Positions 46,047 to 55,752 of a stretch of 64,000 bases of DNA are shown piece by piece; within the stretch, counting starts at the first letter, position 1, and every line of letters begins with the position of its first letter. Origin of the DNA: Carboxylicivirga mesophila (GTDB taxonomy: Bacteria > Bacteroidota > Bacteroidia > Bacteroidales > Marinilabiliaceae); assembly GCF_018271975.1 (NCBI RefSeq), contig NZ_JAGUCN010000001.1, forward strand, positions 1 through 64,000. The letters run 5' to 3'. Made by a program: the position numbers and the translations under genes. Under the pieces are notes generated by a model. The model was not told the origin of the DNA. It saw only the letters and a program-made list of their open reading frames with translations, and did not search any database.

Positions 46047-46520
46047 ATGGATGGTAAATTAATGAAAATGAAGAAGTATCTTTTAAGTTTTGCGCTATTA
46101 CTGTTTACACTTGCTTCTTTTGGTCAGAAGAATACGCGAATAATTGGAACCTGGCTCACACAAGATGGGGATTCAAAAGTAAGCATCTCGCAAGATGCTG
46201 ATGGTACCTTTGCCGGGCAAATTATATGGTTAAAAAATCCGACTGAGAAGGATGGTTCACATAAACTGGATAAGCATAATCCCGACGAGGACTTACAGAA
46301 ACGTAAGATTATTGGTTTGAATATTCTTGAGAAATTCACCTATAACGATGATGAAGGGGAATGGACCAATGGTACTATATATGATCCTAAAAGTGGCAAT
46401 ACCTATAAATGCTACATGTGGTTCGATGGCAATCCCAATAAGCTGCAAGTGAAAGGGTATATAGGATTTTCGTTGATTGGAAAGAAAGTTAGTTGGACAC
46501 GAGTGGTGGGGGATGCCTAA
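46047..46520 (+). CDS. DUF2147 family secreted protein
   Basis: From ATG 46047 the 157-residue protein has a signal peptide ending LASFGQ. The mature part matches DUF2147, a lipocalin-like calycin domain: IIGTWLTQDGDSKVSI, GQIIWLKNP, LQKRKIIGLNILEKF, and the C-terminal GKKVSWTRV. Family members are periplasmic proteins of unclear ligand. It overlaps the convergent PagL-like gene by 4 bp, so transcription units collide tail to tail with no terminator between. Confidence 0.9.
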   Translation: MDGKLMKMKKYLLSFALLLFTLASFGQKNTRIIGTWLTQDGDSKVSISQDADGTFAGQIIWLKNPTEKDGSHKLDKHNPDEDLQKRKIIGLNILEKFTYNDDEGEWTNGTIYDPKSGNTYKCYMWFDGNPNKLQVKGYIGFSLIGKKVSWTRVVGDA

Positions 46521-47599
46521 AAGGTATAACCCAACTGAATAGATAAGAAATCGGCCACACGGCCATGAGCCTTAAGATTAACGCCTGCTATAAAGTGGGC
46601 GTTAACTTTTGCCCTCAGGTAATAGTTCTGCAAAAGTAAATTGGGTGCTTTTTGTCCTTTCAACAGATAGGCTCCTATCTGCTGTCCAAAATAGAGTTTC
46701 CCAAGAATAAACTCGTTACCCACCAAAGGGGCTAAACTCCATTGGTCCTTGGTGCTGGTTATCTCCGATGATTCCTGATACTCAGCAAAAAATGAAACGG
46801 TAATTGCATTAATGCGCGATACCTGCCAGCTCCGATTGATGATCCCCGTTATAACATTTTGATTATTTGTATGAGTGGTGTCTTCCTTTAGTGAGTAGCC
46901 CAGCAATATATCCATCCGTTTTGCTTTTGTGTAATGATGCAGTCTTTTTGCAGGGGGTATAGTATAATGATGTAAGGTATGCTCAACACCTAAGGCAATG
47001 ACCGGGTAATTGATGCCCAGGTTGGGTTGTTTTATTCCGCCATTGGAGATGTGTTGAAAGGAAGCTGTCGCTTTTATGGCCCATTCGTTAGTGAAGAAAT
47101 AGTATACACTTCCTCCGCCAAACAAAGGAAAAGCCAGTTGGGTGCTGTATGTCAGGTTTTGTGGATTGCTTTCAGGGTGATATGGATGACTCATAAATGC
47201 GACTCCCATGCCAGCTTTTAAGGAGTATCGCCATCGTCTGCCAGCTTTGATAAAAGGTTCAATATAAGCCACGCCTGTGAGTCCATGTCCCAGATCAGCA
47301 TGATTGAAATTGACGTAATTAACTCCAAGGCCCCATTTAACAAACGTGCCAAATGTTTCCCTGATGTTATCTTTCAATAGTAGCCGACTGAATTCAAATT
47401 CAATCCCGTAAGGATGTGTTCCATTATACGGATATAATGACTTGGTATGTACCTGAAATTGCCCGTAATAGGCCGATATGCCATAAAAAACTGGTGCGTC
47501 AGACTGGTTGGTTTGTGCATATCCACTTATATTATTCAGAATGAGGCAAAGGGCAATGATGGTTAAGTCAATTTTTATATGATGAGTTAGTCTGAGCAT
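46517..47599 (-). CDS. PagL-like acyloxyacyl hydrolase (lipid A 3-O-deacylase family)
   Basis: The 360-residue outer membrane protein has a signal peptide (about 1-28). Residues 38-215 form an eight-stranded barrel with the PagL catalytic region FQHISNGGIKQPNLGINYP (His and Ser, about 181-199). The family trims an acyl chain from lipid A. It is longer than Pseudomonas PagL (about 150 mature residues): residues 220-360 look like further beta strands ending in Phe, giving a double-size barrel. It overlaps DUF2147 tail to tail. Confidence 0.82.
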   Translation of the reverse strand: MLRLTHHIKIDLTIIALCLILNNISGYAQTNQSDAPVFYGISAYYGQFQVHTKSLYPYNGTHPYGIEFEFSRLLLKDNIRETFGTFVKWGLGVNYVNFNHADLGHGLTGVAYIEPFIKAGRRWRYSLKAGMGVAFMSHPYHPESNPQNLTYSTQLAFPLFGGGSVYYFFTNEWAIKATASFQHISNGGIKQPNLGINYPVIALGVEHTLHHYTIPPAKRLHHYTKAKRMDILLGYSLKEDTTHTNNQNVITGIINRSWQVSRINAITVSFFAEYQESSEITSTKDQWSLAPLVGNEFILGKLYFGQQIGAYLLKGQKAPNLLLQNYYLRAKVNAHFIAGVNLKAHGRVADFLSIQLGYTF

Positions 47600-47701
47600 C
47601 TTAACAAGTTAAGGTATATAGCTCGTAAATTCCCAATAAAAACCTTTTTAGGTTCTTTTTTTCCATGTACTTTTAGGGAGCATACCTAAAATGAAAAAAC
47701 C

Positions 47702-49069
47702 ATGTATTTGAAAAGTATAAATCCGGCAACAGGGGAAATAATCAGGGAATATGAGGAGTTTTATTCCGATGAGATTGATAATGCTATAGCGGCCAACTAT
47801 GAGGCTTATAAGATCTGGAGAAAAGAGCCTGTTGAATTGCGGGCGCAACTATTGATTAAAGCAGCAAAAGTGTTGCGCGATAAGCAGGAGGGATTAGCTT
47901 TCAATATAACGGTTGAAATGGGTAAAAACATTGTTGAAGCCCGTGCAGAAGTAGAAAAGTGTGCTAAAGTGTGTGAATATTATGCACAAAATGGTGCCGG
48001 ATTCTTAAAAAGTGAAATCATTCCAACAGAAGCCAGCTTATCATATGCATCCATGCAGGCCATAGGTCCCGTATTAGCTATTATGCCATGGAACTTTCCT
48101 CTGTGGCAGGTGTTCAGGTTTGCGGCCCCTGCATTAATGGCAGGTAACGTTTGTTTGTTAAAGCATGCTTCCAATGTGCCGGCTTGTGCTTTGGCCATTG
48201 AAAACATATTTGTAGAGGCTGGCTTTCCTGCAGATGTATTCAAAACACTATTGGTGCGAAGTAGTAAGGTTGAAAAGATAATTAGCGACAAACGCGTTAA
48301 AGCAGTGACGCTTACAGGCAGCACGCCTGCTGGTAAAGCTGTGGCTTCTACAGCGGGTCAGCACCTTAAAAAATGTGTATTGGAACTGGGTGGTAGTGAT
48401 CCTTACCTGATTCTGAAAGATGCCGATATTGATGCAGCAGTGGAGGCATGTGTGGCAGGTCGTATATTAAATGCCGGGCAAAGTTGTATAGGTGCTAAGC
48501 GTTTTATCATAGCAGATGAGGTGTATGATGAGTTCGCTACAAAATTTACGGATAAGATGCGTGACATTACCATAGGTGATCCGTTTGATGAAACAAAGGA
48601 TATGGGACCTTTGGCTAAGTCGAGTTTTCGCGAGGATTTGCACCGACAGGTGGAAAGTAGCATAGGCAAGGGCGCAAAGCTGCTTACAGGGGGGTATATT
48701 CCCAATCGCGATGGGGCATACTATCCGGCAACGGTTTTGGGTGATGTGCAGCCAGGTATGGTAGCCTACCACGAGGAGTTGTTTGGGCCCGTGGCTTCTC
48801 TTATAAGAGCGAAGGATGAGGCCGATGCTATCCGAATTGCCAATGATACAGTATTTGGACTGGGAGCAGCTGTATTTACGCGTGATGTAAAGAGAGGGCA
48901 ACAGATTGCCGAAGAAGAGCTGGATGCAGGTTGCTGCTTCGTGAATGACTTTGTGCGCTCTGATCCACGATTACCTTTTGGAGGTGTTAAGGAGAGTGGT
49001 TACGGCCGTGAACTATCGCATTACGGCATGAAAGAATTTATGAATATTAAAGGAGTGTACATCAAATAA
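47702..49069 (+). CDS. NAD(P)-dependent succinate-semialdehyde dehydrogenase family protein
   Basis: The 455-residue aldehyde dehydrogenase has IMPWNFPLWQVFR (about 127-139), LTGSTPAGKAV (about 203-213), the catalytic Glu in LELGGSDP (about 227-234), the nucleophile Cys in NAGQSCIGAKR (about 257-267) and the C-terminal PFGGVKESGYGRELS. It is closest to the Sad/YneI and GabD group that oxidises succinate semialdehyde to succinate. Substrate is inferred from family only. The recX gene follows within 60 bp. Confidence 0.93.
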   Translation: MYLKSINPATGEIIREYEEFYSDEIDNAIAANYEAYKIWRKEPVELRAQLLIKAAKVLRDKQEGLAFNITVEMGKNIVEARAEVEKCAKVCEYYAQNGAGFLKSEIIPTEASLSYASMQAIGPVLAIMPWNFPLWQVFRFAAPALMAGNVCLLKHASNVPACALAIENIFVEAGFPADVFKTLLVRSSKVEKIISDKRVKAVTLTGSTPAGKAVASTAGQHLKKCVLELGGSDPYLILKDADIDAAVEACVAGRILNAGQSCIGAKRFIIADEVYDEFATKFTDKMRDITIGDPFDETKDMGPLAKSSFREDLHRQVESSIGKGAKLLTGGYIPNRDGAYYPATVLGDVQPGMVAYHEELFGPVASLIRAKDEADAIRIANDTVFGLGAAVFTRDVKRGQQIAEEELDAGCCFVNDFVRSDPRLPFGGVKESGYGRELSHYGMKEFMNIKGVYIK

Positions 49070-49121
49070 GTGAATGATAGCCAGGTCAACAATAGATTGT
49101 TGTAGCGGGCTAAATACATTA

Positions 49122-49589
49122 ATGATATATATGGATTGTCGTCAGGCCTTAAATAAAGCAGCAGCTCTCTGTTCAAGAAAGGAGTATTGCACAACTGATA
49201 TCCGCAAAAAATTGGTAAACTGGGAATTGGGTGATGAAGAAGTGGAAGCTGTTTTAGTGCGTTTAGTGAATGAGAAGTTCATTGATGATAGTCGTTATGC
49301 AAGCTATTACGTGAAAGATAAATTCCTATTCAATGGGTGGGGGCGAATCAAAATCCGTTTTATGCTGCGCAGTAAAGGCCTATCTTCATCAATGATTGAT
49401 GAGGCTCTGGAACAGATTGTGGATGCAGATTATTCTGAAAAACTGGCAGAATTATTGCATAGTAAAAACCGGCAGATTAAAAACAAAGACGCCTGGCAGA
49501 CAAAGGCGGCGCTTGTGCGTTTTGCTCAGTCCAGGGGTTTTGAACCAGATATCGTTTATCGTTTAATCGACCAATATTTAGAAATATAA
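49122..49589 (+). CDS. recX: Recombination regulator RecX
   Basis: The open frame starts at ATG 49074, but conserved sequence begins near MDCRQALNKAAALCSRKEY, so ATG 49122 (or 49131) is the likely start. The roughly 155-residue all-helical protein shows RecX features: FIDDSRYASYYVKDKFLFNGWGRIKIRFMLRSKGL (in part: DDSRYASYYVKDKF) and SRGFEPDIVYRLID at the C-terminus. It modulates RecA filaments. recA is not nearby. Confidence 0.88.
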   Translation: MIYMDCRQALNKAAALCSRKEYCTTDIRKKLVNWELGDEEVEAVLVRLVNEKFIDDSRYASYYVKDKFLFNGWGRIKIRFMLRSKGLSSSMIDEALEQIVDADYSEKLAELLHSKNRQIKNKDAWQTKAALVRFAQSRGFEPDIVYRLIDQYLEI

Positions 49590-49605
49590 CCTGAAGCAAT
49601 TCATT

Positions 49606-51000
49606 ATGAATAAACAAGCAAACTTAACTCTCCTTTTACTATTGGCATTTTTACTGATGCCAAACATTAGCGAAGCTAAGAAAAAGCCCTCCTGGGTAAA
49701 GCAACGGCCAAATGATCCGGCCTATTATATTGGTATTGCCAATGTGCCAAAAGCAGGCAGTGCTGTTGAGTATCGTCAGGCCGCCCGTGGAACCGCACTC
49801 AAGCAAATGAGCAGTGAAATTAAAGTGAATATCTCTTCAAACTCGGTATTGCATAAGATTGAAACCGATTATGAATATAAAGAGGCCTACGAATCTAAGA
49901 TACAGGCTTCGGTAGAGCAAACGCTTGAAGGCTACGAAGTGCTCACCTGGGAAGGTAGAAAAGAGTATTGGGTGATGACCCGTTTGTCGAAGCAGAAATA
50001 TGAGCGTGCCAAACAGATGAAGCTGGATAAAGCCAAGATGATGGCTAGTTCATACCTGACCGATGCTTACAAGGCCATTGATAATTATGATGCTTACTCA
50101 GCTCTAAATTATCTGGCCAAAGGTGTTATCAGCCTGAAGGATCATCTGGAAGAGGACTTAACCTATAAAACCGTTGACGGAACCTACAATGTCGGAACCG
50201 AACTGTTTAGTGCTATTCAGGATGTATTTCGCAGGGTGCAACTAATGCCGGTGCAATCAAACTATCAGATACAGTTTTCGAAAAAGCTGGAAGTACCGAT
50301 TGGTGTTAATGCGACTTTTACTGGTAAGGCAGGGGAGAAAAGGCCATTGGTAGGCTTCCCTTTAAAATATGAGTTTACCAAAGGTGAAGGTATTCTTACG
50401 GCTCAGAGTAAAACCAATTTCGATGGCTATACCTCGGTATCCATCACCAGGCTGATATCAAAACGAAAGATGCAGGAAATAACCGCCGGTTTTGACTTTT
50501 CGCATGTGGCAGAATCGGAGATGGATGATGAAGTTAAGCGCCTGCTGAAGGTGTTTTTCCCTGTTAAGCAAATGCCTGCGGTTGGTATTGCCATTGAAGT
50601 CCTCAAATCAAAAGCTTACCTGGTAAGCGAAGAGAAAGTGTTTGGAAAGCTGGATGATAAAGGGGCTTTTACCGGTATGCTTAAAACCGAACTCAATGAG
50701 AATTTTTTTACTTTTACAAGTGACGTGAATGAGGCTGACTTTGTAGTGACTGTCAACTCTAATTTTGTAGCAGGTGATGAACGTAAAGGGCAGGGCTACT
50801 CAGTATTCACCGTTTTTGCCGATTTTAATATTGCCATTCAGGATATTAAGAGCCAAACAGAAATATTCGCCGATAACCTGACGGGCATCAGAGGAATGCG
50901 ACCAGGTAACTACGAATACGCATTAAAAGATGTAAGAATAAAGCTGATTGAGGAGTTTAAAGAACAGATTGAACCTCGCCTGGAGCAGGTAAATATGTAA
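49606..51000 (+). CDS. LPP20-like secreted protein
   Basis: The 464-residue protein has a signal peptide ending ISEAK, with no lipobox Cys. Residues about 28-140 resemble the LPP20 domain (PSWVKQRPNDPAYYIGIANVPK and the helical ARGTALKQMSSEIKVNISS, in part). Beta-rich and helical parts follow (about 210-460) with no motif I recognise. Family proteins are envelope components of unknown function. It is followed by a strong terminator. Confidence 0.72.
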   Translation: MNKQANLTLLLLLAFLLMPNISEAKKKPSWVKQRPNDPAYYIGIANVPKAGSAVEYRQAARGTALKQMSSEIKVNISSNSVLHKIETDYEYKEAYESKIQASVEQTLEGYEVLTWEGRKEYWVMTRLSKQKYERAKQMKLDKAKMMASSYLTDAYKAIDNYDAYSALNYLAKGVISLKDHLEEDLTYKTVDGTYNVGTELFSAIQDVFRRVQLMPVQSNYQIQFSKKLEVPIGVNATFTGKAGEKRPLVGFPLKYEFTKGEGILTAQSKTNFDGYTSVSITRLISKRKMQEITAGFDFSHVAESEMDDEVKRLLKVFFPVKQMPAVGIAIEVLKSKAYLVSEEKVFGKLDDKGAFTGMLKTELNENFFTFTSDVNEADFVVTVNSNFVAGDERKGQGYSVFTVFADFNIAIQDIKSQTEIFADNLTGIRGMRPGNYEYALKDVRIKLIEEFKEQIEPRLEQVNM

Positions 51001-51022
51001 GCACTGTTGAACTATAATAGAT

Positions 51023-51052
51023 AACCCGGAATGATTGTCATTTCGGGTTTTT
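51023..51052 (+). terminator. Terminator downstream of the LPP20-like gene
   Basis: AACCCGGAATGA at 51023-51034 pairs with TCATTTCGGGTT at 51038-51049 with one G-U pair, followed by TTT. Confidence 0.9.
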
Positions 51053-51104
51053 AGTAACCATTCGGATACACGATCGTAACACCGGGTGATAAACACCTGA
51101 TAAA

Positions 51105-51494
51105 ATGAGAAAAGCTTTTATACTAATATTTGTATTGCTTGGAACCTGCCTTAGCCTGATGGCTCAGGGTTCAAAGCGCGTATCAGCAAAGGAGTTTCAT
51201 GCATTAATACAGCAGCATCCTAATGCTTTACTGGTAGATGTTCGGCCGGCCGGGATGTTTGCAAAATACCGTCTGCAAGATGCCATGCCGGCACCCGAGA
51301 AAGCTGATTTATTAGAGCTGACAAAAGTAGTTCCCAAAACGGATACTATTTTTGTGTATTGCGAGAAAGACATACGTACCCGCCCTGCTGCTGAGGTGCT
51401 TGTGGAATTGGGTTATATCCATGTAATTGAATTGAAAGGCGGGCTGGTTAGCTGGCGTCGTAATGGATTACCTTTGGATCAAGATGAATATTAG
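51105..51494 (+). CDS. Secreted single-domain rhodanese
   Basis: The 129-residue protein has a signal peptide (about 1-20, LMAQ/G). A single rhodanese domain spans about 26-122, with LLVDVRPAGMFAKY near the N-terminus and the active-site Cys in FVYCEKDIRTRPAA (about 84-97), followed by ELKGGLVSWRRNGLPL. It would transfer sulfane sulfur in the periplasm. It is a stand-alone gene. Confidence 0.92.
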   Translation: MRKAFILIFVLLGTCLSLMAQGSKRVSAKEFHALIQQHPNALLVDVRPAGMFAKYRLQDAMPAPEKADLLELTKVVPKTDTIFVYCEKDIRTRPAAEVLVELGYIHVIELKGGLVSWRRNGLPLDQDEY

Positions 51495-51574
51495 TTAACT
51501 CGGGGTGTAGATTTATGTCTAAAAGTATGGGAATTAAGTTTTTATTGTTATATTTATCTGTATAACAGAATTTT

Positions 51575-52324
51575 ATGAAACGTAATTCTTTATTTAAAAG
51601 CACGCACTTCAGTATAGTAATATTCATGTTATTTGCAGGGTGCTCGAAAGATGATGAGGCTACACCAAAGCTTACTGTTATTACAAAGGAAGTTCTGGTG
51701 CAATCAGGAGAAACACAAACTATTGTTGTGGAATCTGACTTTCCTGTGTCGTTCTTTTCAGCTAATGGATTTCATGCAACAATAAATAAGGAGGGCATCG
51801 TTAAAGGATATAAAGTAGGCAAAACAGAAATCATAGTTGAATGTGAGGGTGAAGCTATCAAAGTCCCAGTTGAAACAATTGGTAATCATAACTTATTTAA
51901 AGAACCTATTCTGGATTGGACTTTGAAACGGACAAACATAATTAGTGCATATGGAACTCCCGATGTTGACAAAGTTGAAGCTATAGGTTATCAATACTCA
52001 GGCACAAAAGGTTTATTTTACTATTTTGATGAACTGACAAAAGTTGAAGGCGTTCTTGTTTTAATCTCAAAATTAGCTGTAGATAGTTTGATAGATTATC
52101 TTGATGAGCGATACGTGTATATTGGCAATAGTGATGGGGGAGGAATTATTCTGATTAATGCTTATGAACCAGAAGAGGCCAGCACTGCTATTAGGGTTGT
52201 TGAGGATGAAGAGTATATTATTGTTGCATATTTTCCTATTAGTTCCTTGGAGCTTAAGTCCATTGATAAAGCAAATGAGCCAATAACCGAAATTATACGG
52301 CATATGCTTTCTAAAATACGATAA
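51575..52324 (+). CDS. Hypothetical lipoprotein with N-terminal Ig-like domain
   Basis: The 249-residue lipoprotein has lipobox MLFAGC23. Residues about 35-100 look like a bacterial Ig-like (BIG2-type) fold (VQSGETQTIVVES, KEGIVKGYKVGKTEIIVEC). The C-terminal part (about 110-249) is unrecognised. It is somewhat AT-rich. The gene stands alone and ends shortly before a ten-C tract and a bidirectional terminator. Confidence 0.75.
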   Translation: MKRNSLFKSTHFSIVIFMLFAGCSKDDEATPKLTVITKEVLVQSGETQTIVVESDFPVSFFSANGFHATINKEGIVKGYKVGKTEIIVECEGEAIKVPVETIGNHNLFKEPILDWTLKRTNIISAYGTPDVDKVEAIGYQYSGTKGLFYYFDELTKVEGVLVLISKLAVDSLIDYLDERYVYIGNSDGGGIILINAYEPEEASTAIRVVEDEEYIIVAYFPISSLELKSIDKANEPITEIIRHMLSKIR

Positions 52325-52397
52325 TGGGCTTTAATTAGTTTAAAATAACGGAGTGCATCAATTTCTGATTGATTTATCGCAGAAGTTTTTCTTAATA

Positions 52398-52407
52398 CCC
52401 CCCCCCC
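52398..52407. repeat. Homopolymeric tract of ten C
   Basis: Ten consecutive C in an otherwise AT-rich 156-bp intergenic region between convergent genes. It could be slippage-prone or a read artefact. Confidence 0.7.
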
Positions 52408-52430
52408 AACCAATAAACATTTTAATATAA

Positions 52431-52468
52431 AAATGCCCTGCTCCTATAATGAAGCAGGGCATTTATTT
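52431..52468. terminator. Bidirectional terminator between convergent genes
   Basis: AAATGCCCTGCT at 52431-52442 pairs perfectly with AGCAGGGCATTT at 52453-52464, a 12-bp stem flanked by A- and T-rich tracts. Confidence 0.93.
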
Positions 52469-52480
52469 ATAGTTAATTCT

Positions 52481-54298
52481 TTATTCGTTTATTTTAAAGA
52501 AGCTGATGACTTCATTGAGTTTTTGAACTTCCTCTGAGAAGGACTCGCTTAGATCCGATATCTTGTCTGCTGCCGCCGCATTACCCTGAGACACAGTGTC
52601 CAGCTCTAAAATTGCTTTATTCACTTGCTTTGAGCCTTCATTTTGCTCCATAGAGGCTGCTGAAATTTCAGATACCAGGTTATAGGCCCTCTGTATATCC
52701 GGCACCAGGCTTTCAAATATCTCGCCGGCTCGTATAGCTATGTCAACACCAGCAGTTGCTTTCTCTCGTATTTCATTGGCCGACTCGCGACTTCGCTCCG
52801 CCAGTTTGCGTACCTCGGCTGCCACCACTGCAAAGCCCTTACCTTCCTCTCCGGCTCTGGCTGCTTCAACAGCTGCATTGAGTGAGAGGATATTTGTTTG
52901 CATGGCTATTTCTTCGATAATCTGAACTTTTTCGGCAATTAGCTTGATGCCTTCAACCGCCCGCTTAACTATTTCGCCACCATCACTTGTCTCCTTAAAG
53001 GCTTGTGACATAATGTTTTCAGTTTGCTTGGAATTGTCGGCATTCTGACTGATGTTGGCGCCCATTTCTTCCATCGAGGCAGATACCTCTTCGGTGGAAG
53101 TCGCTTGTTGCATCGAACGGCTTGACAATTCGTTGGCCGAATCAGTAAGTTTGGTACCGCCTTCTGAAATGAGTAGTGCTGTTTGTTTGGTCTGGGAGAT
53201 AACCTCAGATATTTTATCAGTCATCTTGCTAAATGTCAGTGCCAGCTGTCCAATTTCATCGGCACGGGTGGTAAGTTCAGCATCAATGTTCACTCCCAAA
53301 TCCCCTTCGGAGAGAGAGTGAGCCACTTTATTCAGTTGTAATATTGGCTGTGCCAGCGACTTTGAAATGAAAAAGGCCAGAATCAGCGCCAGTAACAGGA
53401 AAATGGTGCCTATGACAAAAGTAATATTGCGAATAGGGTTGAGCATGCTTACCAGTTCGTAGGTCGGAACCGACATAATAATTTTATGTCCTGTATTGCC
53501 AATGTTCATATATACAATCTCATTCGCTTCGTCATCAATCATATATTCACTGATCAATCCTTTATCAACTGCATTTACAATTTCGCTTGCAACTTCGCCC
53601 AATACTTCATTTAGCGATGTGTTAATATCATTATTATCCTGGGCAAGTTTTATGATGCCACTGTCATCCACAACCCATAATTTACTACCTGCGCTAAACT
53701 TTCTTTGGGTTAGCTCATTAACGAGGAAGTCAATATTCATACCAACACCTGCAACGCCTAATGGGTTTTCAGCACTTCCCATTATAACGTTAATGAATAG
53801 GGCTGATTGATTCAGTTCTCGGTTAAAGTCAAGATTGGTCTGAATTCGTTTGTGACTATCTTTGATTGTATTAAAGAACCAAACATCATCCGGATCGTCT
53901 TCTGATATAACATCAAGAAGAACATGACCTTTAGACCAGAAGTTACGAGTGCGATTATTGACTGCAAAAGCAGTTAAATAACCAAATTCATCCACCGCTG
54001 AATCTATCTTGTCCAAACAAAGCGACTTAATGTCTTCATTGCTTTCATCGTTCTCAAACCAGTTCGAAATTAGCGGATCGCTGGCAAGGCTGATTGAGGT
54101 TTCAATGGCCTTTTCAAAGCCTGCACGTAAGTTGCTTTGTGAAGCCTCTAAAAAGGAGTGAAGTTGTTGAGTTCTGATGTTTTCGGTTAAGGTGTTGCTT
54201 ACTGAGTAATAGAAAGTAAAACTCACAGCTGCAATCACCATAAAAACGACAGCCCCAAAAGATAGCAATATCTTGGAGCGAATGCTTCGAAGTTGCAT
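52481..54298 (-). CDS. Methyl-accepting chemotaxis protein
   Basis: ATG 54298 is chosen: a GTG at 54343 is open but would put a charged tail before the first membrane segment. The roughly 605-residue protein has TM1 (about 9-31), a periplasmic dCache-like sensor (about 35-285), TM2 (about 292-314), HAMP (about 315-370) and a signalling domain. The signalling hairpin tip [21 protein letters not shown] is intact (in part: [20 protein letters not shown]), and the C-terminus FFKINE lacks a NWETF-type pentapeptide. No che genes are nearby. Chemoreceptors are uncommon in gliding Bacteroidota, so the output may not be flagellar. Confidence 0.93.
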   Translation of the reverse strand: MQLRSIRSKILLSFGAVVFMVIAAVSFTFYYSVSNTLTENIRTQQLHSFLEASQSNLRAGFEKAIETSISLASDPLISNWFENDESNEDIKSLCLDKIDSAVDEFGYLTAFAVNNRTRNFWSKGHVLLDVISEDDPDDVWFFNTIKDSHKRIQTNLDFNRELNQSALFINVIMGSAENPLGVAGVGMNIDFLVNELTQRKFSAGSKLWVVDDSGIIKLAQDNNDINTSLNEVLGEVASEIVNAVDKGLISEYMIDDEANEIVYMNIGNTGHKIIMSVPTYELVSMLNPIRNITFVIGTIFLLLALILAFFISKSLAQPILQLNKVAHSLSEGDLGVNIDAELTTRADEIGQLALTFSKMTDKISEVISQTKQTALLISEGGTKLTDSANELSSRSMQQATSTEEVSASMEEMGANISQNADNSKQTENIMSQAFKETSDGGEIVKRAVEGIKLIAEKVQIIEEIAMQTNILSLNAAVEAARAGEEGKGFAVVAAEVRKLAERSRESANEIREKATAGVDIAIRAGEIFESLVPDIQRAYNLVSEISAASMEQNEGSKQVNKAILELDTVSQGNAAAADKISDLSESFSEEVQKLNEVISFFKINE

Positions 54299-54501
54299 AC
54301 AACATACTTTTTTTAACCGGATAGACCGGTATTTGTTAAACACTTATAAATTCCCATATTGGTAAAGGCAGCCGTTGTTTGGCCGATTGTTTTCCCTATT
54401 CCTTTAGCAATGAGTTACAATACGAGATAAATATCAAATGGTTATAAGATCTTAAAAAAAAATATTGCCCATATTTTGAGTGTATGTCAAGGTTCATTTT
54501 A

Positions 54502-54531
54502 CCTCATAAAAAAAGGCACCAGTGGTGCCTT
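54502..54531 (-). terminator. Terminator downstream of rfbB
   Basis: AAGGCACC at 54513-54520 pairs with GGTGCCTT at 54524-54531 with a 3-nt loop; on the minus strand a seven-T run follows. Confidence 0.88.
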
Positions 54532-54557
54532 CTTACTTGCGGTAGATGTATAATAGT

Positions 54558-55610
54558 TTATCGTTCGCTGTATTGTTTCTGATAATAATTCTCATAGTCG
54601 CCCGAGATGATATTATTCAGCCACTCCTCGTTGGCCAGGTACCAGTCCACGGTTTTTTCAATGCCTTCCTCAAACTGCAATGAAGGTTCCCACCCCAGCT
54701 CATTCATCAGCTTAGATGAGTCGATGGCGTAGCGCAAATCATGACCGGCTCGATCTTTCACAAAAGTGATGAGCTTTGCTGATTCGCCTTTGGCACGACC
54801 CAGTTTAGTGTCCATCACCTCGCATAACTTATGGATGAGGTCAATGTTGGTCCATTCGTTAATGCCGCCAATGTTGTAAGTTTCCCCGTTTTTGCCCTGG
54901 TGGTAGATGAGGTCGATGGCTCGGGCGTGGTCAAGTACATACAGCCAGTCGCGTATATTTTCGCCTTTGCCATAGATAGGAATGGGCTTATTGTTTTTGA
55001 TATTATTGATTGACAGGGGGATGAGTTTTTCAGGGAACTGGTTGGGGCCGTAGTTGTTGGAGCAGTTGGAGATAACCACTTGCATGCCATAAGTATGATG
55101 ATAGGCACGCACCAGGTGGTCGGAACTGGCCTTTGATGAAGAATAAGGACTGCGTGGGTCATAAGCGGTTGTTTCGGTAAACAGGCCTGTTTCGCCCAGT
55201 GAGCCATATACCTCATCGGTTGATATGTGGTAAAACAAGTGTTGGTCCATCTGGTCTTTCCAGGCTGTTTTGGCCGCATTCAGCAGGTTGACCGTACCCA
55301 GAATATTGGTTTTGATAAAAGCCAGCGGATCGGAGATGGAGCGATCAACATGCGACTCGGCAGCCAGGTGGATAACACCGTCAAATACATGCTCGGCAAA
55401 CAGTGCATTCATATGCTCTGCATCGGTGATATCGGCTTTAATAAAGGTGTAATTGTCTTTGTTTTCTATATCCTTCAGGTTCTCCAGGTTGCCCGCATAG
55501 GTGAGGGTATCCAGGTTAAAAATATGGTAATCGGGGTATTTCTCAACAAATAACCTTACCACGTGCGAGCCAATAAAGCCGGCTCCGCCGGTAATCAATA
55601 GCTTTTTCAT
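54558..55610 (-). CDS. rfbB: dTDP-glucose 4,6-dehydratase
   Basis: The 350-residue short-chain dehydrogenase/reductase has the NAD-binding GGAGFIGSHVVR (about 7-18), HLAAESHVDRSI (about 81-92), the catalytic Thr-Asp-Glu in HISTDEVYGSLG (about 128-139) and the YxxxK motif in YSSSKASSDHLVRAYHHTYG (about 156-175). It makes dTDP-4-keto-6-deoxyglucose for rhamnose and other deoxysugars in surface polysaccharides. rfbA, rfbC and rfbD are not in the window. It has its own promoter. Confidence 0.97.
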   Translation of the reverse strand: MKKLLITGGAGFIGSHVVRLFVEKYPDYHIFNLDTLTYAGNLENLKDIENKDNYTFIKADITDAEHMNALFAEHVFDGVIHLAAESHVDRSISDPLAFIKTNILGTVNLLNAAKTAWKDQMDQHLFYHISTDEVYGSLGETGLFTETTAYDPRSPYSSSKASSDHLVRAYHHTYGMQVVISNCSNNYGPNQFPEKLIPLSINNIKNNKPIPIYGKGENIRDWLYVLDHARAIDLIYHQGKNGETYNIGGINEWTNIDLIHKLCEVMDTKLGRAKGESAKLITFVKDRAGHDLRYAIDSSKLMNELGWEPSLQFEEGIEKTVDWYLANEEWLNNIISGDYENYYQKQYSER

Positions 55611-55652
55611 ATTTCAATATCAAAGTTTATCCCGGGTAGTGGGAGTGTCAAA

Positions 55653-55683
55653 CAAAAGTATCAAGATTATTATCAAGTTACAA
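55653..55683 (-). promoter_or_regulatory. Bacteroidota-type promoter for rfbB
   Basis: On the minus strand TTG (55683-55681), a 20-nt spacer and TACTTTTG (55660-55653) match the -33/-7 consensus, 42 bp upstream of the rfbB start. Confidence 0.7.
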
Positions 55684-55702
55684 GCTTCGTCTTACTAGCA
55701 AT

Positions 55703-55728
55703 AAAAAAGCCTCAAAGATGAGGCTTTT
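55703..55728 (-). terminator. Terminator downstream of the DUF5684 gene
   Basis: AAAAGCCTC at 55705-55713 pairs with GAGGCTTTT at 55720-55728. On the minus strand a T run follows. Confidence 0.85.
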
Positions 55729-55752
55729 AGTCTTTATATCTTAATCTGACGC

